Source of the DNA: Colivivens sp963640465
GTDB taxonomy: Bacteria > Bacteroidota > Bacteroidia > Bacteroidales > Bacteroidaceae
Assembly: GCA_963640465.1 (NCBI GenBank)
Contig: CAVHYP010000011.1
Location: 1 to 52,919 of the forward strand
Length of the DNA: 52,919 bases
Direction of reading: 5' to 3'
Every line of letters starts with the position of its first letter. Positions within the stretch are counted from its first letter, which is position 1. Positions 46,600 to 52,919 of the stretch are shown piece after piece. The notes beneath the pieces were generated by a model. The model made no database searches, was not told the DNA's origin, and saw only the letters and a list, made by a program, of their open reading frames with translations. Both the position numbers and the translations under genes were made by a program.

Positions 46600-46622
46600 A
46601 AGGCAGAAATACCCTATCTTTG
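46592..46622 (+). promoter_or_regulatory. Promoter of the DinD-RhuM gene
   Basis: TTTG (46592-46595), 19 bp, TATCTTTG (46615-46622), a full consensus match. The -33 box is inside the direct repeat. The promoter supports a start at 46723. Confidence 0.8.
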
Positions 46623-46722
46623 CCATCACAACTGGAGACCCAACCCCGACGACCTAGGCAAACAGACAGAAGGTCATCTGAAAGAGTTGGGACCAGTGAT
46701 TAAGTATTCGCAATCAGGTGCT

Positions 46723-48138
46723 ATGGCAGACAAAGACAACATACCCGAGATAATCCCTACGTTTGAAGAAATACGCAGGACCGACGAGACAGGACATGAG
46801 TATTGGAGTTCTCGAGACTTATGCTCAGCCATGGGATATTCCGCAAACTGGAAATTCCAAAGAGTCATCAACAAGGCAATAGATGTTGCCAATATCAAGG
46901 GGATGAATATCGGCGACCATTTCAACCAAACGGTTGAAATGGTTAAGATTGGCAGTGGTTCATTCCGGAAGGTAGAGACATTCCGTCTGTCACGTATGGC
47001 ATGCATGATTATTGCCGAGAATGCCGATGGAAAGAAATTGCAGGTACAGCAGGCAAGAGAATATTTCTCGCAGTCAGTTACAGCCGCAGAGCTCATAAGC
47101 AACGCCCTGGAATCCAATATATTGTTATACAAGACGTCTCAAGGCGAGACCCATATTGAAGTCATCTTCAATAGCGAAACTTTTTGGATGTCGCAGAAGC
47201 GCATGGCAGAGTTGTTTGGGGTGGATCGGGCAACCATAACCTACCATCTCTCTCAAATTTACGAAAGCGGTGAGTTGAAGAAAGCGGCAACTTGTAGAAA
47301 AATTCAACAAGTTCAACTTGAAGGCGATCGTGATGTGGAACGCACACCTCTATTCTACAACCTTGATGCCATCATCGCCGTTGGCTACCGTGTCAACAGT
47401 TATCAAGCCACCCAGTTCCGCATCTGGGCCACTTCGGTACTGAAGGAGTTCATTGTGAAAGGATATGTGCTCGATGATGAGCGGTTGAAGCAAGGCAGGC
47501 ATTTTGGCAGGGATTACTTCGACGACTTGCTGGAACGCATCCGCGAGATTCGCACCTCCGAGCGCCGCTACTATCAGAAGATAACCGACATCTATGCAGA
47601 GTGCAGTGCCGATTACGATGCCAAGTCAGAATGCACCCAACTGTTCTTCAAGATGGTGCAGAACATGATGCATTTGGCTGTCACCCATCACACTGCTGCC
47701 GAGATAGTCTACAACAGGGCAAATGCCAAGCAGCCGCACATGGGACTTACCACATGGAAGAATGCTCCTGATGGACGAATGCAGAAGTCCGACACAATAG
47801 TGGCAAAGAATTACTTGTCAGAAGCGGAACTGAACCAACTCAACCACATCACAACAGCCTTCCTCGACTTTGCCGAGACTCGAGCCCAGCGTCACATCAT
47901 TACCACGATGAACGATTGGCGTCAGCGGCTTGCCCAATTTCTCACCGCTATGGACTATGATGCCGATACTTCAGCAGGCAAAGTATCGCAAGAGGAGGCA
48001 AGGGCAAAGGCTTATGGTGAATACGAGAAGTACAGACCCATTCAAGACCATTCATACATCTCCGATTTCGATCGGTTCAACAAGGCAAACGATGATACAC
48101 CCTTGATCCCTTTCGACCTCAATCCCAGGGAACCCTGA
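46723..48138 (+). CDS. DinD/BRO-N domain fused to RhuM-family protein (471 aa)
   Basis: The first 120 residues match DinD-type BRO domains: FEEIRRTDETGHEYWSSRDL, CSAMGYSANWKFQRVINKA, GDHFNQTVEMVKIGSGS and LSRMACMIIAENADGKK. The remaining 330 are a RhuM domain: FNSETFWMSQKRMAELFGV (a winged-helix-like segment), FYNLDAIIAVGYRVNS, FRIWATSVLKEFIVKGY, and TAAEIVYNRANAKQPHMGL. DinD is SOS-induced in E. coli and inhibits RecA; RhuM proteins come from pathogenicity islands and have no firm function. MADKDNIPE at 46723 is preferred to 46471 because a full promoter lies at 46592-46622. Single gene between direct repeats. Confidence 0.85.
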   Translation: MADKDNIPEIIPTFEEIRRTDETGHEYWSSRDLCSAMGYSANWKFQRVINKAIDVANIKGMNIGDHFNQTVEMVKIGSGSFRKVETFRLSRMACMIIAENADGKKLQVQQAREYFSQSVTAAELISNALESNILLYKTSQGETHIEVIFNSETFWMSQKRMAELFGVDRATITYHLSQIYESGELKKAATCRKIQQVQLEGDRDVERTPLFYNLDAIIAVGYRVNSYQATQFRIWATSVLKEFIVKGYVLDDERLKQGRHFGRDYFDDLLERIREIRTSERRYYQKITDIYAECSADYDAKSECTQLFFKMVQNMMHLAVTHHTAAEIVYNRANAKQPHMGLTTWKNAPDGRMQKSDTIVAKNYLSEAELNQLNHITTAFLDFAETRAQRHIITTMNDWRQRLAQFLTAMDYDADTSAGKVSQEEARAKAYGEYEKYRPIQDHSYISDFDRFNKANDDTPLIPFDLNPREP

Positions 48139-48245
48139 ATCATAAACACACATCTCCCCAAAGGCCATATACACTTTGCCCCGTTGAGACCACACCTTGC
48201 ACTTTGCGGCCCAAATAGGCTGCAATTCTCCATTCCCTTCACCCA

Positions 48246-48292
48246 GAATATTTCGGTATAAGGCTGCATTTCCGCTCAAAACATTTTGGTAA
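48246..48292 (+). repeat. Right 47-bp direct repeat flanking the DinD-RhuM gene
   Basis: Copy of 46553-46599, 1693 bp apart start to start. It lacks the downstream TATCTTTG, so it is not a working copy of the promoter. Confidence 0.85.
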
Positions 48293-48417
48293 AATGAATT
48301 TTATATGTAACCTCATACCACACAATGACCCCACTGCTGTAGGGCCACGGTTCATCGTCACCGTCTGCCGTGCGTGCGCAGTCTCCATTTCTACCACACG
48401 AAGCCGATGTGCCATAG

Positions 48418-48591
48418 TCATCTGATTTGTTTGCGTTTTGACCATGCTTCGTTCACCGCGTGGCGCAGATTGCTGATGCTGCACGTCACCCAAGGTGCCA
48501 ACGGACGGACGACATCGAGGAAGCGCCGCTTCACCATTTCGTCCTTGCCGACTCTGACATCAGAGTCGTTCACCATGTCTACAATGACCAT
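48418..48591 (-). CDS. Possible small protein or gene remnant (57 aa)
   Basis: Minus-strand frame MVIVDMVNDSDVRVGKDEMV, continuing through FLDVVRPLAPW to a basic end SKRKQIR. Composition and helix pattern look protein-like, and the frame stays open about 20 codons upstream of the ATG (ECRSAREL), suggesting the 3' part of a larger decayed gene. I do not recognise it. Overlapping plus-strand frames look less protein-like. Confidence 0.3.
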   Translation of the reverse strand: MVIVDMVNDSDVRVGKDEMVKRRFLDVVRPLAPWVTCSISNLRHAVNEAWSKRKQIR

Positions 48592-48632
48592 TGCCAGTTC
48601 CCTTGCACTTCTACACTCGCAAAAGAAGTGGA

Positions 48633-48655
48633 GTGCCGCATGGCATCCTCAAATT
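48633..48655 (-). repeat. Dispersed repeat, minus-strand copy
   Basis: AATTTGAGG followed by ATGCCATGCGGCAC on the minus strand; 22 of 23 bases match 4464-4486. Confidence 0.7.
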
Positions 48656-48717
48656 AAAGCCATCCGTATTCAAAACAATTCAAATAGTGTTCAACCATCT
48701 AAAAACCCAATGCAACT

Positions 48718-48816
48718 ATGAACGAAAAGAAAGACATCTGGAGATTCATCCTCCAGACCATCGCAGCCATCGTGACGGCAGCCCTCGGCACCGCGTCATG
48801 CATCCGCACGTTCTGA
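48718..48816 (+). CDS. Smalltalk-type protein (32 aa)
   Basis: MNEKKDIWRFILQTIAAIVT then AALGTASCIRTF. A charged start, W-x-F-I-L and a hydrophobic helix rich in Ala/Thr fit the very short Bacteroidales family named smalltalk protein. In many genomes it sits in a cassette with an HU-like DNA-binding protein and a cell-wall amidase; neither is seen beside it here. A hairpin with T-rich tail follows 26 bp after the stop. Its function is unknown; the single hydrophobic helix suggests membrane contact. Confidence 0.7.
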   Translation: MNEKKDIWRFILQTIAAIVTAALGTASCIRTF

Positions 48817-48842
48817 CAGCATCCCGTCAGCACTCCTACAGC

Positions 48843-48863
48843 AAAGGGGCTTCATGCCCCTTT
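48843..48863 (+). terminator. Terminator after the smalltalk gene
   Basis: AAAGGGGC-TTCAT-GCCCCTTT, an 8-bp stem followed by a moderate T content. Confidence 0.7.
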
Positions 48864-48874
48864 ACTTGTTTCCC

Positions 48875-49066
48875 CGTTCTTTGACTTATTGGAAGAATTA
48901 TTGAACGCCCTTGCGCCAGGAGCAATGCTAGGAACCAGCTCTCTCTGAGAGCGTTAAAGCGAGCGCGGGAATCAGTGCGCGGCAAAACATTGCGAGCTGA
49001 CGCCCTGGGTGCCATCGTCTACGCTCTCGGAGAGAGCTGACTCCTATTTCGTTCTTTGACTTATTG
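48875..49066 (+). repeat. 17-bp direct repeats bracketing MITE-like copy B
   Basis: CGTTCTTTGACTTATTG at 48875-48891 and again at 49050-49066. The second copy lies 2 bp past the element's right end; the first is 36 bp before the left end, so this is not a simple target-site duplication. Confidence 0.75.
48927..49048 (-). repeat. MITE-like element, copy B
   Basis: Inverted copy of 4923-5041, 122 bp. The 40 bp at its right end are identical to the first 40 of copy A; both inverted terminal arms are kept, and the centre differs. Confidence 0.8.
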
Positions 49067-50432
49067 CAACACACATATATCATCCATCGTACCCGAACCG
49101 GTGCCATGCTTCGAGGACGAGGCGCTTGGTGCAGTTTGCTGTGGCCATGCTGCAATTGTTTCAATCCACGCACCCACATGGGGTGCGACGACTGCCACCT
49201 TTCAGTGCAGAAATACTATGAGGTTTCAATCCACGCACCCACATGGGATGCGACCGGGCTCTTAATTATGTTGCCAAATATTGTTGTGTTTCAATCCACG
49301 CACCCACATGGGATGCGACGGTGCTTCAAAAAATTGCTATTGGCGACTACCGAGTTTCAATCCACGCACCCACATGGGATGCGACCAAGACCAAAAGCAT
49401 TGATAACGTGGCGGTCCTTGTTTCAATCCACGCACCCACATGGGATGCGACAAATGTCTGTTCGATAATGCCTTGATTAGCCTTGTTTCAATCCACGCAC
49501 CCACATGGGATGCGACCTTCGACCGGATGCTTCACTGGGACGTAAGTGAGGTTTCAATCCACGCACCCACATGGGATGCGACGTATAGAGTGTGATAAGA
49601 TGTACGAGATGCTAAAGTTTCAATCCACGCACCCACATGGGATGCGACAAGTCAAGGATGGCAGAAGGAGTAAGGTCGGAGGTTTCAATCCACGCACCCA
49701 CATGGGATGCGACCATAATCCGTACCACATGATAGTCTATAACCCGGAGTTTCAATCCACGCACCCACATGGGATGCGACGCCAAATGCACGGGCGAAGC
49801 ATCTCCATGAGATGTTTCAATCCACGCACCCACATGGGATGCGACGTAAAGTCAAAATCACCTTTGGTATAAGTACCAGTTTCAATCCACGCACCCACAT
49901 GGGATGCGACCGGAAGCCTTAAGGGCATCATGCATGCCTACAGGTTTCAATCCACGCACCCACATGGGATGCGACATCATTTGCGGTCTCGATGGCATAT
50001 ATTTCTCCGTTTCAATCCACGCACCCACATGGGATGCGACCATGAGAAAGAGAAAGTACGTCTCTACTGGGATTGTTTCAATCCACGCACCCACATGGGA
50101 TGCGACTTGTCAAGACTAATTTGGTAGTATGGAACACAAAGTTTCAATCCACGCACCCACATGGGATGCGACGATGAAAACAATCTACCGCACAAGGACA
50201 GAGAGGTTTCAATCCACGCACCCACATGGGATGCGACGGCTCACTATCAACGGACACTTTAGAACCCTGAGGTTTCAATCCACGCACCCACATGGGATGC
50301 GACTTAAGTTGTCGGACGTGACCACCCTTGTGAATGTTTCAATCCACGTACCCACATGGGATGCGACGGTACTAAGGTTTGGCTTCCGATTCGTGACCTT
50401 GTTTCAATCCACGCACCCACATGGGATGCGAC

Positions 50433-50467
50433 TGATTAGACGGGGAGTTATAAGCATTTTTAGCTTG
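50433..50467 (-). other. CRISPR spacer 20, near-duplicate of spacer 50
   Basis: 35 bp; 29 of 35 positions equal spacer 50 at 52414-52448. See the findings. Confidence 0.9.
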
Positions 50468-52413
50468 GTTTCAATCCACGCACCCACATGGGATGCGACA
50501 CATTGTCCGTGGCGGTCTGCTCATCCTCGATGCGTTTCAATCCACGCACCCACATGGGATGCGACCCTGAGACGGCAGCACCTACATTAGAGTAGGCGCT
50601 AGTTTCAATCCACGCACCCACATGGGATGCGACATGGCATACAAGATGCCCATCACTCACCCAAGGGTTTCAATCCACGCACCCACATGGGATGCGACAG
50701 TAAAATAATCCTCTCCGTAATATACGGAAGTGTTTCAATCCACGCACCCACATGGGATGCGACTCTTTGTATTCAATCTCATCACCAACTGGGAGAGTTT
50801 CAATCCACGCACCCACATGGGATGCGACGGACGAATCGTCTCGAACAGTATAATCACCAACAATGTTTCAATCCACGCACCCACATGGGATGCGACCCGG
50901 GAAACCATTAATCCAATCACAATTATCATACGTTTCAATCCACGCACCCACATGGGATGCGACGTCAACGGCACAGTCTTCGATGACAGCATCATCGTTT
51001 CAATCCACGCACCCACATGGGATGCGACGAAATCATCAGACTTAAACGAAATATCAGAACGAGTTTCAATCCACGCACCCACATGGGATGCGACTGAACA
51101 CCACGCTGCACACAAGACGAGGGATTGAGTTTCAATCCACGCACCCACATGGGATGCGACATTCAACCAAACTATTTGTGTTAAATGTTTAGTTGTTTCA
51201 ATCCACGCACCCACATGGGATGCGACGTCCGATAGAGACAAATGTTATAGGGCAGAGCTTGTTTCAATCCACGCACCCACATGGGATGCGACACAAGAGA
51301 CAATTAAGCATACTATTTCATCTACAGTTTCAATCCACGCACCCACATGGGATGCGACACTCTGATTGATGTGATCGTAGTACGTACCATCGACGTTTCA
51401 ATCCACGCACCCACATGGGATGCGACCCGTATCTTTGCAACGTATTTATCAACCAATTAGTTTCAATCCACGCACCCACATGGGATGCGACTGTATTCTT
51501 GGGAGGAGAGCAAGCAGAGGTGAGTTTCAATCCACGCACCCACATGGGATGCGACAGATGCAAGAGGAGACCGCTGCTCTCCAAAACAAGTTTCAATCCA
51601 CGCACCCACATGGGATGCGACCTACGGCATGCGTAGGGTTGTACTACACAAGCACGTTTCAATCCACGCACCCACATGGGATGCGACGCATTGATGGGTG
51701 CATACTGGAGCTGTGGCAGGTTTCAATCCACGCACCCACATGGGATGCGACTTGTACTAAATTATCATCTTCTGGCACTATCTCTGTTTCAATCCACGCA
51801 CCCACATGGGATGCGACTCATTGATTATGTGTACGTCTCCGCTCCATCTCGTTTCAATCCACGCACCCACATGGGATGCGACCAAGGAAGGATAGACCAA
51901 AGTAACGAGATACAAGTTTCAATCCACGCACCCACATGGGATGCGACTTAAGAAATACGGGTTATCTTGATTTCGTGGAAGCAGTTTCAATCCACGCACC
52001 CACATGGGATGCGACACAACTATCAACTGCGTGGCGAGTTGCCACGAACGGTTTCAATCCACGCACCCACATGGGATGCGACCATCTTGCCCTTGCCAAG
52101 TAACAACCATTCTGGCGTTTCAATCCACGCACCCACATGGGATGCGACGCCGCATTCAATTGGTCGTTATCAAGGACTGACTTGTTTCAATCCACGCACC
52201 CACATGGGATGCGACGTGCCGGATGTGTCTGTCAATTCAAACAATGCATTGTTTCAATCCACGCACCCACATGGGATGCGACGATATGCGGTCAAGTGTT
52301 GCCAACGTCATTTCCGTTTCAATCCACGCACCCACATGGGATGCGACGCATTTTAAGTCTAATTTATAATAGTAATTTTATGTTTCAATCCACGCACCCA
52401 CATGGGATGCGAC

Positions 52414-52448
52414 TGATTAGATGGAGAGTTATAAGCATTTTTTGCCGA
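52414..52448 (-). other. CRISPR spacer 50, near-duplicate of spacer 20
   Basis: 35 bp; it differs from spacer 20 at plus-strand positions 9, 12, 30, 33, 34 and 35, four of these at the end next to the crRNA 5' handle. Confidence 0.9.
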
Positions 52449-52919
52449 GTTTCAATCCACGCACCCACATGGGATGCGACTGCCATCCTTGTCGGTTTCG
52501 TTAAGGTCAAACGGGTTTCAATCCACGCACCCACATGGGATGCGACGGGAAAAGGTTTGCAATTCCCTCTGTGACTTCTTGTTTCAATCCACGCACCCAC
52601 ATGGGATGCGACGCGTCGATAGGTTTCTTCCAATACGTGTTGTCAAGTTTCAATCCACGCACCCACATGGGATGCGACCTAAATCCCAAAAAAAGAAAGG
52701 GTTTTAAAGGGGGTTTCAATCCACGCACCCACATGGGATGCGACCGCCAACACATTATTGATTGTCGCACGTTTCACAGTTTCAATCCACGCACCCACAT
52801 GGGATGCGACTAAAATCGACTTTGCACAAGTTTGGTCCCCTTGGTTTCAATCCACGCACCCACATGGGATGCGACTTGGTCGTTATATCCCTGCTATCCA
52901 GATGGGTTCTGTTTCAATC

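Larger units (their letters stand above)
46325..46722. other. Control region upstream of the DinD-RhuM gene
   Basis: 398 bp with the symporter -7 box (46371-46378, minus), the left 47-bp direct repeat and the DinD-RhuM promoter. The frame of the downstream gene is open back to 46471, but that part overlaps the promoter and has no recognisable protein sequence. Confidence 0.7.
48139..48717. other. Accessory intergenic region with the right direct repeat
   Basis: 579 bp containing the right 47-bp repeat, a possible 57-residue minus-strand reading frame (48418-48591), and the dispersed ATGCCATGCGGCAC repeat (48633-48655). Otherwise no convincing gene; likely a decayed accessory stretch. Confidence 0.6.
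48817..49157. other. Region between the smalltalk gene and the CRISPR array
   Basis: 341 bp with the terminator, MITE-like copy B, and two copies of CGTTCTTTGACTTATTG that bracket it. The last 90 bp before the first CRISPR repeat show no gene. By repeat orientation this is the leader-distal side of the array. Confidence 0.65.
49158..52919 (-). CRISPR. Type I-C style CRISPR array, 57 full repeats plus one partial, runs off the right edge
   Basis: The 32-bp repeat reads GTTTCAATCCACGCACCC then ACATGGGATGCGAC on the plus strand. Its reverse complement begins GTCGCATCCC and ends GTGGATTGAAAC, the type I-C form, so crRNA should be made from the minus strand. I count repeats starting at 49158, 49223, 49288 and so on to 52844, plus 9 bases of a 58th at 52911, with 57 spacers of 32-36 bp. 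Two repeats vary: the leftmost has GGGGTGCGAC, and the one at 50336 has CACGTACCC. The variant at the left end and the repeat polarity both place the leader, and probably cas genes, to the right of the window. Confidence 0.98.

Noticed and set aside
46471..46722. Upstream start for the DinD-RhuM gene, adding 84 residues
   Set aside because: The added part spans a consensus promoter and the direct repeat and has no protein-like features.
48374..48721. Plus-strand open frame of 115 residues before the smalltalk gene
   Set aside because: Composition is unlike a protein, it has no recognised domain, and it runs across a dispersed repeat; the minus-strand frame looks more coding-like.
49077..49105. 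Possible decayed CRISPR repeat (ATCCATCGTACCCGAAC)
   Set aside because: Similarity to the repeat is weak and its distance from the first repeat does not fit the 65-68 bp period.
52149..52910. Shared TTGGTCGTTAT in spacers 46 and 57
   Set aside because: An 11-base match at different offsets within the spacers; it can occur by chance among 57 spacers.
49158..52919. Many long open frames in the CRISPR region with SIHAPTWDAT, FNPRTHMGCD or VASHVGAWIET repeats
   Set aside because: They are translations of the 32-bp CRISPR repeat in different frames. Spacer-repeat units near 66 bp keep frames open by chance.
1..52919. tRNA or rRNA genes
   Set aside because: I looked through the intergenic gaps and found no cloverleaf-like stretch or rRNA segment.

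Overview
The window looks like chromosome of a Prevotella-type member of the Bacteroidales. Supporting signs are a BspA-type repeat surface protein with the C-terminal tail typical of Prevotella secreted proteins, lipoproteins with acidic residues after the lipidated cysteine, a 32-residue smalltalk-type protein, the tig/clpP/clpX/recQ and yceD-rpmF/era-der neighbourhoods, and many promoters of the Bacteroidetes form TTTG-N19/20-TAnnTTTG. All calls come from reading the sequence; no database search was possible.

Layout. 1-4.3 kb: the 3' part of a giant BspA-like gene, interrupted by a 510-bp run of N, followed by a short peptide gene. 4.3-5.1 kb: a repeat-rich intergenic stretch with a MITE-like element whose inverted second copy lies at 48.9-49.05 kb. 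5.1-28.8 kb: nearly all genes on the minus strand. These are recQ, clpX, clpP, a TolB-like lipoprotein with a CxxCH motif and a multi-pass membrane protein (both between clpP and tig), tig, an MlaF/MlaE-type lipid transporter with divergent lptB, a four-gene group (ABC exporter, PqqD-like protein, S26-type peptidase, HPr-kinase-like protein) placed directly behind era-der, then rpmF-yceD, an S9 peptidase and malQ. 29.2-34.9 kb: plus-strand recJ, a second recQ, a TPR protein and trpS. 35-39.4 kb: a lipoprotein, alaS on the minus strand and a broken glycosyltransferase. 39.5-46.3 kb: a secreted GH30-like enzyme with ricin, FN3, LamG and dockerin modules, a GH78 rhamnosidase, and a bile-acid:sodium-type symporter. 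46.3-49.1 kb: an accessory stretch with a DinD-RhuM fusion gene flanked by 47-bp direct repeats, a smalltalk gene and the second MITE-like copy. 49.16-52.92 kb: a type I-C style CRISPR array (57 full repeats plus one cut by the window edge) with no cas gene in view.

How parts fit together. Protein quality control (trigger factor, ClpXP), recombination and repair (two RecQ, RecJ), ribosome assembly (Der, Era, L32, YceD) and envelope lipid transport (MlaEF, LptB) form the housekeeping core. The most interesting accessory candidates are the kinase/peptidase/PqqD/ABC group, which resembles a peptide-modification and export system without an obvious precursor or maturase, the DinD-RhuM gene between direct repeats, and the CRISPR array. 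The array appears to be transcribed leftward from a leader beyond the right edge and holds two near-identical spacers that differ mainly in the expected seed region.
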